DNA of 64,000 nucleotides from Hirudo medicinalis (GCA_011800805.1 MPNW01000368.1:240567-304566); one strand, 5' to 3'; shown: positions 27,060 through 41,800, counted from the stretch's first letter. The notes: generated from the sequence alone by a model not told the origin. Numbers and translations are program-made.

Positions 27060-30000
27060 ATTAGTCTTTATGAATAAATTAGTAACGTATACATAACACA
27101 TCATTGGTCCTGCCAGTGGCNNNNNNNNNNNNNNNNNNNNNNNNNNNNNNNNNNNNNNNNNNNNNNNNNNNNNNNNNNNNNNNNNNNNNNNNNNNNNNNN
27201 NNNNNNNNNNNNNNNNNNNNNNNNNNNNNNNNNNNNNNNNNNNNNNNNNNNNNNNNNNNNNNNNNNNNNNNNNNNNNNNNNNNNNNNNNNNNNNNNNNNN
27301 NNNNNNNNNNNNNNNNNNNNNNNNNNNNNNNNNNNNNNNNNNNNNNNNNNNNNNNNNNNNNNNNNNNNNNNNNNNNNNNNNNNNNNNNNNNNNNNNNNNN
27401 NNNNNNNNNNNNNNNNNNNNNNNNNNNNNNNNNNNNNNNNNNNNNNNNNNNNNNNNNNNNNNNNNNNNNNNNNNNNNNNNNNNNNNNNNNNNNNNNNNNN
27501 NNNNNNNNNNNNNNNNNNNNNNNNNNNNNNNNNNNNNNNNNNNNNNNNNNNNNNNNNNNNNNNNNNNNNNNNNNNNNNNNNNNNNNNNNNNNNNNNNNNN
27601 NNNNNNNNNNNNNNNNNNNNNNNNNNNNNNNNNNNNNNNNNNNNNNNNNNNNNNNNNNNNNNNNNNNNNNNNNNNNNNNNNNNNNNNNNNNNNNNNNNNN
27701 NTGGTGGTGATGGTGATGATGATGATGATGGTGATGATGATGGTGATTGTAGTGGTGATGTTAGTGATGATGATGATGGTGATGGTGGCAGTGGTGGTGA
27801 TGGTGGTGATGGTGATGATGATGATGATGGTGATTGTAGTGGTGATGTTAGTGATGATGATGATGGTGATGGTGGCGGTGGTGGTGATGGTGGTGATGGT
27901 GATGATGCATTCTGAAGAAGTAGTTGAAGATGTTGCCCTTTAAAAATATGATGACTTTTAACTGTTTTGTTGGAAATTGTGGACTGAGGAAATCTCATTC
28001 CCACATAAAATAAGACTCAAAAAAAACTGTCAAGAAAAAGATGCAATCTCGGTGCATGAGGATGCAATCCTCAATCTTAATTTAAAAAAGTAGTATGTCA
28101 CGTTTTCTGATTTTTAATTTATTTTCAACTCTTAATGCATTTTTGCCTCTCAAATTCATTTTTGTTTAAACATTTAATTCATAGAATTTTGCTTTTTACC
28201 ATTTAAGACATTATTTTTGATGGAATTTATAATTACCTCACCTGTGCTATCCAATCCAGCAAGATGCAAGAGCATGCAAGACGTCTGCCCTCCCAGCAGG
28301 TGTTACGAGACGCCTGACCAGCCCACCTGTGAGTGTGAAAAGGGCCAGTTCTTCAACCCCTTCATTGGTTATTGTCAAGGTGAGTCAAGCGGATCTCAGG
28401 GGCATGGCTAGGTTGCTTTGGAAAGGCTTCTACTTCCTCTAATGCCAGTATTTCGCTGCTTTGAGCATTTGGCATATAGAAGCATTGATTGATTTGGTAA
28501 GTGATTGATTTTACAGAGGCTGACGATTGTACATTCGCCCCCTGCGAACATTCCTGCCTGGTCAAAGACAGCACTGGCTATGTCTGTCAGTGCAGGGATG
28601 GGTTTGTTCTGGCTGAGAAGCACAAGTGCGTGGGTGAGGAGTGCTGATTTTGACTATTTATTAAGAATAAAACCTGTAACAACCTGCAACATGCAATAAT
28701 AAGGTGGTTATTTGTTTTTATTTAAGACTAATTAATGATAAATAAGTCGGTATAAAATATATTGCAATAATCAGTTCAAATAATCATAAATAATATTATT
28801 TTCAAATCAAATTGCGGGAGGATAAAAGTGGAATTATTTAAAATGTAATTCCGACAGTCATTTGAAATCATTGCCTCGCTTTAACAGAATTATTGTCCTC
28901 TTCATGCAGCACAATTGCATTCACTGTTTTTATAATGATGCCATCACGGCTATTTCTCAATTATCATCATCGTCGTCATTTTCAACGTCATCGTCGTCAT
29001 CATCATTATCGACATTATCATCGTCATCGTCTTCATCATCATCATCATCATCGCCATCGTCTTCATCATCATCATCATTATCATCATCATCGCGTTCCAG
29101 TGAAGGCTGAGGTCATGGTCATTGCCCAAAAAAAGTCGGGTGCCCTTGTGGCCGTGAGGGACTCCGTTGTCGAAGGGGCGACAACCCTTGCAACACAGGG
29201 CAACAACAAGGCGCGAGGGGCAATCGTTCGCGGAGTTGACGTGGAAAACGACACCATCTGTTATGTAAGTCAATGTTCAAAACCCGATGTCGGTTTCTTG
29301 GTAAAAAAATCAACGCTCGGATATTTCCAAGATGTGCTCGGTTAAAATGAGATCCATTCTCATCTTCAATGTCGTTCTTCAACCACCTAAAATCCTAGCT
29401 GCATTTGATTGAATAGGAAAATATTTAAAATATACTCGATGAGAAATTCAAATTTAAGAAAACATTTTTTTTATGTTTGTTTGTTTTACAGTCAAAAGGA
29501 ACAACCTTCAGAGAAATGATTTGCTCAAAAATGTCCAACTTTTCATCGACTTGGACTCACGAGTGGATCCTACCTTCGAGTACGAAGTGAAATCTTGGAA
29601 GTTTCAGAGTGATTTCTTTGCTATTTGGAATTTATTTTGCACTCGTAAACAAACATCGTAATTATATAGTGATTATGTCAGCACGACGATAACAATAATG
29701 GTGTTGAAAATGAGAGGACCTGAAATAAGCATGGTGCTGGCAGTTAAAATAACATTCCTTCCGATTTTTGGACTTTTAATGATGTGATTTAAGAGGTGAA
29801 TGCTTCATTGAAATTTGCACACTCTTTTGTCGCATGGTAAGATGGTAACGGTATGATGACAGTGGTATGATGATAATGATATGATGACAATGATGTGATG
29901 GTGATGGTATGATGGTAATAATGTGATGACAATGGCATGATGATAAGGATGTGATGACTATGATGTGATGGTATGGTGATAATGATATGATAACAATGAT

Positions 30001-33000
30001 GTGATGGTAATGGTGTGATGATAATGTCATTCCTGCCAGAACTGTGGTGATGCTGCTCGTGCTAATGATACAACCATTATATGAAATAATGCATGCCAAT
30101 CATCGTAATCATCATCATCATCATCAGCATCATCATCATCATCACCTTCACCAGAGGTTCCCTGCTTTGGTTACGACTGGGTGTCGAAGAACTGGTACTT
30201 CCCCATATCCTCTTCAACATTGATTGTTGCTTCCTATGACTTCAACTCCTATAAGAACTTCCCTGCACCTCTTCATCCGCAGTCCATTCTCGTCGATCCC
30301 AGGGCAGGGTGAGGTCCCCCTCTGCTTGGCTAAATACCGGCTAAATCAATTAAATACTAATAAACTAAAGATAATTAATTATTTAATAATTAAATTATTC
30401 TCATTTTAATTGATGGAAATTAATGACGTAAGCAAAGAATGTTTTAATTTATTCTTAATTGATTGGAAGTTACTAATTAATAATTAATTGCAACTTACTA
30501 ACGCATCGACCCACGAGTCCACCATGAACATCACGATCACTTCTCCTTCTTCACCCTTTTCCATGCTTCCAGGTTGGTCTTCTTGGTGTCCTCAAAAGAA
30601 ATCATCCAGACCACCCTGAGTCTGAAAGATTCTCAAAAGTCGCTGTTTCAATCCACTGGAATTAAATTGGAATCTTTGGACCACCAGAGAAGGTGTATTT
30701 ACGTCCTGGAGACCAACAAGACCACCCTGAGCAGGATCAGTTACCCCGAGGGGAGGAGGGCCGTGGTGCTCGAGGGTGCCTGGGTAGGTTTGAATGTCGA
30801 CATCTGCCTTCGGGTCGAGCGGCTTGTTTGGCTTTGTATGCATTTTTGTGAGCATGAGTGTTTCTGTTTGTCAGTGTTTGTGATGTCAGTTATTGGATTC
30901 GTGGTGGAGCGTAAATTGTAAATTGACATGTAAGTTTGAGGATTATTACATTATTAATTAATCATATATTTTAAATTTTATTAATTATTGATATTTATTT
31001 ATTTATTATTAAATATTATTAATTAATTAATTAACTCCATGCTTTTCTTGAATTAAAACGTTAAGGAAAAAAATTCTAATAATAATTTTTATTGCCACTT
31101 TCTAATGATAATAAATCAGAATATTATTATTTAAAATTGGTTATTTTTTATTAAAACATCTCCAAAACTGACAGTTGAATATTATTATTCAAATTATTAT
31201 TATTATTAGCAGAATATTATTATTTAAAATTGGTTATTTTTTATTAAAACATCTCCAAAACTGACAGTTGAAAGATGTCACTCAAATGAGCATGTTGGAC
31301 AACCTGATGTACTTCATCGGCACGTCCGACGGTGGGTCGTCACTGAGAAGGGTGAACTTGAATGCCCCGACGGTGTCGGTTCAACTCTCAAACTCCACCA
31401 ACTTGAGTCGGTTTGTCCTCGTCCACCAACTCCTTCAGCCTCAGGTCCCTGACCAAAGTGGGTTGCTTGCGATCAGTTGTTGCTTCAAATTAAAGCTAAA
31501 TTTATAAGAATTTATTAACTAATTTTGATTCCCATGGTTTGACAATGACGTTGCTTGATTTGCATTTTGTATGTTGTTTTGCATTTTGATTTGTATATTG
31601 ATTTAAATGTTGAATTGTATATTGATTTAAATGTTGTTTTGCATGTTGATTTTTTGTTGATTTGTATAACGATTTTTTTCTTCAAAATCTTATGATATGG
31701 TCAAATGGACAAGATTGTTTGCAACCCCAGCACAAATTCGAAATCAGTTGTAGGAGCACTGTGGTAATCATCCAGTTATGTGACAGATGTTAAAACAACA
31801 ACAGCTACAACAACTTATGATATAATGCACCATGCGATCAAATGATTCAAATTTGTTTTTCAATCTATCCAATCCTCGCGAAACCACTTTCAGAGATCTG
31901 CAGATCGGGCTGCAGTCGAATGTGTATGAAATTTGCCGACGTGGATTCCAAACAGACCAGGTGCGTCTGCTCCCCCAACAAAACGGATGACACCTGCTGT
32001 GAGTGACCTTGGTGTGATTAATTCTTTTGCAAGTGACATTTTTTAGAGTTTCTTTTTATAAATAATTTATTTGCATTTCCTGTTATTCATCTGCTTCTAT
32101 GCTCCACCTAATTGTATGTGAATAATTTTATGCTAATATATTTTATTTCATGCATATTTTACAGGTTTCTGATTTGGTAGTTATCAAATGTTTGAATAAT
32201 TTTGAGCATTTTAGAAAAGATTTTCCATAGATTTTTATTATTTTTATTTATTTCTTTTTTATTTTTTAACGTTATCATTATATAAAAAAATGTTTTTGTT
32301 AATAAATAATACTGCTAATAATTTGTAATATAAAAAATATTTAACTTGATTATTACGATGTACTAATTATGGCAGTAATTATATTATTATCTTTGTCTTG
32401 TTGCTCCCAACTGAAACAGCCTCAGACAACTCACAGGAGTTTCAGTGCAGTGGTGACGATCCAACTTGTGGTTAGAGATTCAAAAATTGAAAAAAAAAAA
32501 AAAAATTGAAACTAAAATAATAAAAAACAATAATAGTAGATTAACTACGTTACATATAATAAATTTATATTAAATATTCCGATATAACGTTAACTTTATT
32601 TTAAATGTTCCAAATTAACATTAACTTTATATGACTAGGCACGCAGGTTGGCCGAACGGGTTGCGTTCCTGGGTACGGCGGTAATGGCAACAGTCGTAAT
32701 GTGTCGTGTTCGAAACCCAGCCTGCACTGCCGCAAGCACCCTTGGGAAGGAGAGCCATATAAATGGCTAACAAAAACGCCTCTGACTCTATGCATATGGT
32801 GCTATATAAATGAAGCATATTTACATTTGCACATAAAGAGGTGACTTTAAATTTACGTTACAAACGTGAATCACTAATTGTAACAAATTTACCTGAGTAG
32901 ACTGAAAATATTTTTTTAGAATAAAACATGTATATCTCTTCACTGCATTTATTTTTGCACCTGCTACAATTCCATTTGACTGGTGGCACACGGCTGTTGG

Positions 33001-35191
33001 CTTTCCTTGCAGATGATTAATTAGCACCACTACCTTTTCATTTCAACATGGTGATGGCCCAGCCACCTGTCCAGTCACCTGATCATTTCTTGATTATCCC
33101 GTACAGGTAACAAAACATGTCCGGAGCACATGTTCAAATGCAACGACAACACCTGCATCTACAAGCGGTGGGTTTGCGACGGCGACGAAGACTGCCCGTC
33201 GGGGGAGGATGAGAAGCGTGACGTGTGTCCGAGCACAGAAGGTGATGACGGTGTTGAATTGATTGCAATTTTTGTCACTATAATAAAATTTTAAAATATA
33301 AAAAAAATGGATAAAAATATTTTAAATTTTAAACCACTTGTTAAAATTGATTATTTTGAAAATTTGATCTCGTTTGTTTGAATGCAGAGGAGGTGGCTTG
33401 CAAGGAGGACTTCATCCCATGTCACAACAGCACCCAGTGCATCCACAACATGTGGCTCTGTGACGGGGAATTGGACTGTGACGACGGATCGGACGAGAAG
33501 AACTGTAGTGGGTTTTGTGGCATCACTTTCTGCTCGACTGATTGACTTCTTTTAATTTGTCTGCAAGCAATTTTTTGCAATCCTCCCTGTTTTACTTGGA
33601 CAAATCAAGGCTTAGGATAACTTTACTGAAGCTTTGACAGAAGTTCTTTGTCTTAAGTGTTGTATGTATACAACCTTGTTTTTGCCAGGGCTGTGGAGTC
33701 TGTGGCTGTTTGGCCTTTTCTTGAGTCTTTGAAGTCAGAAATTTGTAAAATCCCAGAGTAGGAGTTGAAAATGTTTACACCGACTCCGACCTGTCTTTTC
33801 CAGCAACCTTCGATATTAAAGTTACACTTCTACTTCACAAAGCAACAAACCACAATTTCACAAACCACACATTTCATTGCACTATTCAGTCCAAAGTCAA
33901 AATATGGTCGGCCAATTTTCCAGTGAGTCAAGTGCTTTTGATTACTTCATTTTGACTGCAGATGGAAGACACTATGTGTGTCCGTGTTCAAAAAAGATGA
34001 GAGTGGCAGAAAGCTACGAGGAGCACAACTCAGCACTTTTAGCAGCCTCAACAAAAATGCTCCATCGAGACCATCGAATTTGAAGAGACATTTGCAGCAT
34101 TTCCATTTAGAAGTATCAAAATTGGTTGTAGAAGCTATTATTCGGAATGTTTTGGTCGTGCAACTAGCTGGAGTCGGACTTCTAGAAATCCCGGAGTCAG
34201 AGTTGAGCTTTTAAAAATCCTGGAGTCACATGATTTGGGTTCTGACTCCACAGCCCTGGTTTTTGCTGTCACTATAACTGCAATCATCATCGTTATTGTA
34301 TTCTCCGTTCGCAATCAGCATCACAATATCGGCTTTGTTTCTACCAGCATTGCAGACGTCGAGAGGTTTCTGCAAGGCTACGGAATTTTCCTGTTGGACG
34401 GAAACGATGTGCATCGAGCACGCCCTCGTCTGCGACAAGAAGCCCGACTGCCCAGATTCGTCGGACGAGATGCTCTGCTCGGAGGTTTACAGGGGTGAGG
34501 ACGACGACGAGGATGACGAAGAAGACAAGGGTTGCAACCCGAACACCAAATTCCTCTGCGCCAAAACCAAGAAGTGCCTCCCGAAGTTGAAGGTGTGCGA
34601 CGGCGTGTCCGACTGTGGTTCCCACGATTATTCGGATGAACACAACTGCACCAGTGGGTCGATTATTACTGATGATTAGTTACTTATCGTTGATTTAAGG
34701 CACACACACAAGCGTATACAAACATTAATGCTACATAACAATAATGACATACATACATCGATATTACATCATTAGTGATTGTCACTTTAACAAGTTGCAT
34801 AATGATGTACTTATTACTCAAACATTCTCCAGCATTAAATATTATAAATACAACGACATGCTCCCAAAGCCTTTTCTGGAAGCAATGGGGAATAAGTTGA
34901 AGATCGACCGATCCGACTGGCTGATGACCGAGTTCAGCTTCTAAGGACGACCGAACGTCGCCAGTTGAAACATTTATTTATTTTATTTTTTTAGATCCGT
35001 TCCTCTGCCAAGACAATCCTTCGTACTTCCAGTGCAGCAATGGCTTCTGCATCAGCATCTTCCACAAGTGCGACGATCTCAACGACTGTGGAGATTTTTC
35101 TGATGAAGTAAATTGCCAAAGTCTGTGTTCCTCTAAAACTAATCAGTTTCGTCTCGTCGTCGATGCCAACGTCATTAACATCATCCTTCAC

Positions 35192-35239
<48 letters not shown>

Positions 35240-36904
35240 GTCATCGTCGTCATAACTGCCATCTCTGTCAAGATCACCATCAATACCTTAACAAATACCC
35301 CAAGTTAGCTCAATAAGTGACAGCGATACCATAAAATCCCATAAGTAATTAATTTGGTGTAGCTACATTTTAATAATAATAAAAATAATAATAGTCATAG
35401 TAGTAATATTAATAATAATACTAATAATAATATTGATGATGATAGTAATAAAAACAATAATAAACATTGTGGTTGTTACAAGCATAAAACAGAATTAAAA
35501 CAAAGAACAGCCAATCAAAACTAAAGCCAATCTTTCTCCTGATCTTCCACTTCACACTACCTGCAGATAAAACTAGTACCTGTGGAAAGGATCAGTTCAG
35601 GTGTGCGAACGGCAAATGCATTCCCGACAGGTGGAAATGCGATGATGTTGACGACTGCACGGACAACTCGGACGAGTTGGGATGTGGTGAGTTTTTTAGT
35701 TGACCTCTGTTCTTGTTCATGTGGAGGGGTCATGATTGTTGGAGGTGATGATGGAGATGATTAGACGGCGGCGACGACGACGACGATGATGATGATGATG
35801 ATCTCATTGACAATGACACAGTATCAACTTAAGGTAAGGGTGACACTAAAGCTGCTTTGAATGAGAGATGAATGAGAGGTGAATGAGAGGTGAATGATCA
35901 AACACTCCAACAACTACAACTACAACTGAGACACTTTGGTAAAATGATGAGAACCTTTCATTGATTGTTTGACAGATCCACTCTTACATTGCAAGCCCCC
36001 GAACATGCCCTGTGGCACACAATGTCTGCCCCTGAAGCACATTTGCGATGGCAATCCCGACTGCCCCGAGGGGAAGGATGAGGGTGGCCTCTGTGGTGAG
36101 TCATCTTGTGGTGATGATGATGATGATGTCGACGTCGACGGTGGTGATGTTGATAATGATGATCCTTCAATGGGTGGGTCATAGACATCATCCACGAACG
36201 ATGCTCTTGCAATTACTCAATCATTGATTGGTTGATTGATCAGTTGATTGATCAGTTGATTTCAATCAGTTGATTGAATTCTCACAGAGAAAAATCTCTG
36301 CAAATTGAGTGCCAACTGCAGCCATTTCTGTGGCAACATTCCTTCTGGCTTCGTGTGCACCTGCCCTCTCCATCTCGTCCTCGACAAGAACAACAGGACT
36401 TGCATCCGTTTGTACTTTCGTTTTGTTGCTTCATTGCATGTTTGTTTGTTTGTCTGTCTGTCTGTCTGTTTGTTTGTTGTGGTGATGAAAAGTTGATGAT
36501 GAAGGTGGTGGATGGTCATGTAGTTGATGGTGATGACATCTGATGGTGACTATGATGTCTTAATTGAAGGGGATTTCCATTTTAACTAAGACGATGATGG
36601 TGATGAATGAAAAGGGGACTGAAATGTTGATGTAAATCTTAACTAGATTTTATTACTAATACTTATTAATTAATTATTCTAATTATTACTAATTATTTCC
36701 AAACCTCCTGAACCTCCAGAGGAGCAGTTATGCAACACATGGGGCATTTGCAGTCAGAAGTGCGAGGAGGCGAGTCAAGGGTACAAGTGCTCATGTCACG
36801 AGGGCTACATCCTCCAACAGGATAAGTTCACATGTGAACCTGATGGTTAGAACCAATCTTTACTCTTCTCAACATAACTACTTTGAAGAAGAAGATGATG
36901 ATGG

Positions 36905-36953
<49 letters not shown>

Positions 36954-38810
36954 AATGGAATATATAAATGTGGAATTACCTCCTAGTGGGTTATGTAATG
37001 TGCTTGGGTAATATTTAACAATCCCTTGAATGCATTTCGTTATCTCAATTATTGTTTGGTTATCCATGAATGATCAACGAAACCTTACATAATCAAACAA
37101 CCTAATCTCTGAGGTCACCGTCACCCAGTACCATCACTCACTCACATTGCCAAGGATGCCTCTTTTTCATCTTTCACTTACATTCCGGTCTTCACGAAAA
37201 ATTTTAGTGAATGAAATGGACATTAATTGAAGAAATTATAATAGATTATATATTATTAAAAGATTGTTATTAATTAATAATTATTTTACCTTAATTAATT
37301 TTGAATTAATCTTTTTAATATTACTAATAAAAGTTGGCAAAAGTATTTTAACTAATAAAAGTCATTAAAATTCCTCTCATCTCCTTCCAAACTCAGATTC
37401 AAGGAAGATGACGATCATCTTCTCCAACAGGCACGAAATCAGGCAGCTGAACACGCACCTGCACACCTACATGACTCTCATCAGGGGCCAGAGGAATGTC
37501 ATTGCTCTCAACTTCTTCTACAACCACAAGCAGAAGGGCCACGACAGTCTCCTCTTCTGGAACGATGTCGTGGAGGACAAGATCTACAAGGGCGTGCTCG
37601 GATCGACAGGTGCGATTTTGGTCGATAAAAACGACAAAAAACTGTTTTGATGGTGATGATGTTGAAGTAATGATGATGACGAGATGTTGTTGATGGTGAT
37701 GATGATGATCACAAGATGTTTTTGTGATGCCCCAGTTGCTTCAATGGAGATGCACCTCAGTTCTGTCTGTAATTGAATTAGGGCTCCTTTTTAAAGTTTT
37801 GATTTAAAATTGCTAACTTTCATTTTGCTTAAATGACATTTAAAAATGATTAATTGTATTAATATCCAGTCGTTTGAGGTAAATCACGGAGACACTTAAT
37901 ACATTTCAACTAATCAATCAATCAATCAACCACTTAATTAATTAACTAATGCACGTTATAGTTAATTAGTGAGTGTCACTTGATAGGACCAATGCATCTG
38001 GTTTAAATGGGTAAAGGTTGTTCTATCATTAAAGTAATTTTAAACTCAATTGAAAGTAACAGTCCTTTTGGAATTTGCATGATCTCAGACTTATGCGCTT
38101 CCACTTCTTAGTGCTCAGTGATGTTCAGCCAATAATAAAGAGGGGACTGATGACGACAGAAGGCCTGGCCATCGATTGGGTGACCGAACACATCTATTGG
38201 GTCGAAAGCACCCTCGATCAGATCGAAGTTTCCGATTTCTCGGGCGACCGGAGGCTGACGGTGGTCTCGCAGGACCTCGGCAGTCCCAGAGGAATCACCC
38301 TCGACCCAAACCATGGGTTGGTTGTCATTTTGCAAATGGCAGAAGTACTGTTGTCGTGGCTCCAATATTTCAAATATTGTTTGAAATTGTTTCAATCAGT
38401 TGTTGAATGTTGTTGTTGTTGTTTTTGTTGTTTTTGTTGTTGTTGTTATTGTTTACTGAGAGCCTTCTTTGCCATAATTATTACTGTTCATCCAAAAGCA
38501 GATGCGCATTTTTTTAAACATTGTTTTCAGAGTAATTAATAATTTCATAAATCAGTTTTGAATTGTTTGCATTCAGTTATTTATTCTGGACGGACTGGGA
38601 TTCTGCAAACCCGAGACTCGAGAGGTCGGGCATGGACGGCGAGGACCGAAAGGTGCTCTTTGACGTTTCCACCATCTCCAGGTCTGGTTGGCCCAATGGA
38701 CTCACAGCTGATTATGAGTTGGAAAGACTGTATTGGGTGGATGCCAGGTGAGGAAGAGGATGATGATGACGATGACGATGATGATGATGATGACGACGAC
38801 GATGTTGAAG

Positions 38811-38851
<41 letters not shown>

Positions 38852-41800
38852 ATTAATGGTGATAGGTTAATTTTTACAATACTAGGAGACAATGGTCTGA
38901 TGTGTTAAGATGTCATGTGAACATGGAAGAATGATAGTTGTAGTTCCATATAGCTAAAGCACTCAAGATCACTTGTGACGACCTGGTTTGTGGCTGGTTT
39001 GCAGACACAACACATGTATTCCGCTTCCCTTTAAAAGTACATGCAGGAACTCAAACCTCTGAACTCAGTTTAAGCTGCATTGTATGAATTGCCTGACTCG
39101 GTAACAACTTAAGGTCCTCACTCAAATGTCAGTTTGTCTGCTTGTACTTGGCAGTCACTGATTACTTTTTAAATATACGTGATAAAGATGTTGGTGGTAA
39201 TGATGATTATATGTCGAAGAGGACGATGTGCCGATGGAAGGATGATAATGATGATGACAAGGTGAAGAGGATGACGCGATGATGGAAGGGTGATGATATT
39301 TTTTGTGATTCATTCATGGCCATGTGATTTTCATTCGAAACATCCACGAACGCCAATGCACAATGCAGGTCCGAATCAATTCACACCGTCGACTACGACG
39401 GTGGAGACATGCGGGAAGTCATCAAGGAGCATGAATTCCTCATGCATCCATTCGCCATCTCCGTCTTCGGAAACAACATCTACTGGTCAGACTGGAGAAC
39501 CAATGCTATCTATAGTGTGAGTTACAGTGATGATGATGATGATGATGGTGGTGATGATGATGAAGATGGTGGAGATAATGATGATGATGATGCTAATGTT
39601 ACTGACTGATTGTGATGCTTCTGATGATGATGATAGCAGGTTATTATGATGTTTAAAGTTGTGCTTAATGGTTGTGAGTTCTTGAGTGACTGAAATGGTG
39701 GATGTTCATCTTAATGGTGATGATGGCTCAGCGTGCGCTGCATTTTCAAGTGCCGAGTTTGTGACGTAGGATTGAGGTTGACATTGCGCCGTCATCCGAC
39801 ACTCGACTCAATGGCTTCCATTTTATTTTAAAGTAAAATTAATTTTCCGAACAGAAGCACAAACAAATAACCAGTAGTAGCTTGTAAATAAATAAGATTT
39901 AAAATTTATCAGGCCAACAAGTGGAATGCTTCGGGTGTGAAGGTGGTGGAAAGGACCATCACTCAGCCCTTCGACATCAAGATATTCCACCCAAAAATTC
40001 AAAAACAGAGTTAGCATTTTGTTTTGGCATCTCTAAGTCATAAATGCATTGATGGTAAAGATAGATGATGACGATGACGATGGCGATGATGATGATGATG
40101 ATGATGATGATTTTGAGTTTAGGAATCATGTAGTAATGATTGGAGACAACAGGTTGAGGATAAGAATTTGCATGTTGAAGATGTTCATTGATGGCATTAC
40201 CATCACTACCATTACTATTAATTAAGGATGGTTATTAAGAATTATTGTTAATTATTGATTCTTAGAAACTTAAACCTCACCATTCCAGTTCGAAATCCGT
40301 GTAAAAATGACACATGTGGGAAGGACGGCGTCTGCTTGTTGTCGACCAATCGGAGGACTTCTTGCAAGTGTCCCCTACTCATGCAAATGGTTTCAGGAAA
40401 TTGTAGATGTTGGTAGATATTTGTTGGTTGATCTTTAAATTGATATAGTTGCATTAAATTACAGTTTTATAAAAAATATAATTATAAGTTTCTCAACCAC
40501 CTGGCAGTGGTCGATAAGATGCTTCTCATCTTGCGACACTCGGAACTGAGGGGAGTTTACCTGGACGACGCGTCCAAGAATGCCATGGCGACGGTGATCG
40601 TGCGCGTCCACAAACCGACGGACGTCGACTTCGATGCTTCCGACGAAAAGCTCTTCATCAGCAGCTTCAACAACTCCACAGCAGGTGTTTGGACCTCTGA
40701 CCTTTTGGAGTCAGAACTCAAGGTCATCGATGTCGGTCGGTTGAATTCCATGATATGTGTATGACATGAAGTGGAAGATAATATATTCGTAATCAAATAT
40801 TCATAATGCATAGAAGGTTTCGATTACGTCATTAAACTTTTGTTGGCATTTAAAATGGCAACAACTCGGTGGTCCGAGTTTAATTCACGAGCAGACGACA
40901 GAGAAATGTGGTCGTTGAGAATGATATAAATGTGCTGATGTGCTGAATGGCAGAGTTGTTTGAATCACAAAATGTGTGAACAACGAAACATTTAACAACA
41001 TATCACGTAAACCTTTTAGAATGACTGTAAGGCAATCATTTACACAACACAATTCGATGTGACTACAATTGACTACATTTGAATAACTGCCTTTACCACC
41101 AAACCAATTATTATGAATATTTATTTTCCAACAAGCCACCGACAGAGTCCAGAGCGTGGCCTACGACTGGATGTCGGGTCTGCTGTACGCCGCCACCTTG
41201 CGCAGAAACAAAGGCCAAATATTGGTGTCAAAAACCGACGGAACTTTTAGGACGAAACTCGACATACCCCCCGAGTTCACCGAGAGCCCCGTCTCGCTCA
41301 CCCTGCACCCACCTCTCGGGTGAGCTTTCGACGATCGATCGGAACACCGGTTCGATTTATAACCCGTTCGTTGTCGTCCGGTCGCGAATTGATTTGATTG
41401 CTGATGAAAACAAATGGCATTTGATTTTTAGTGTTTTCAGCGTTACCAATTATTTTTATTAATTTTTGAAATTCGTTTGATCGCACGTCGTGTTCGCACT
41501 GCCAGGGTGCTCCCTTTCCAAGCAGTGCCGTACAAATGGCGGTCGTCGTGCCTTCACGTCCAATGCTTGAGGCACTGATGAGATTGGCTAAATGAAATAC
41601 AAACAATTGTATTGTTATTCTTCAGTTATCTGATAACTACCTAACTAATAATTACCTAATTAACTAATTTGAATGCTGCATCACCTTGGCAGTCTGATGT
41701 TCTGGATCGACGAGACGAGCAGGAGCGTCGTTCGAGCGCGAACCGACGGAAGCGAAGCGAAACCGATGTTTCCTCTCGCAGACGATCCTTGGATTTCCAC

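Larger units (their letters stand above)
15282..28259 (+). other. Intron 2 region of the receptor gene with repeats and an assembly gap
   Basis: 13 kb without a convincing coding exon apart from the candidate at 21847. It holds a (CA)n tract (15378), SINE copy 3, a retrotransposon fragment (18150), a 32-bp minisatellite (20731), a second SINE-like family (24330), triplet tracts near 18010, 26410 and 26950, and 581 Ns. At least one coding exon must be hidden here. Confidence 0.7.

Noticed and set aside
26949..28004. Long frames on both strands through 26949-28004
   Set aside because: They run through the N gap and GAT/ATA repeats.
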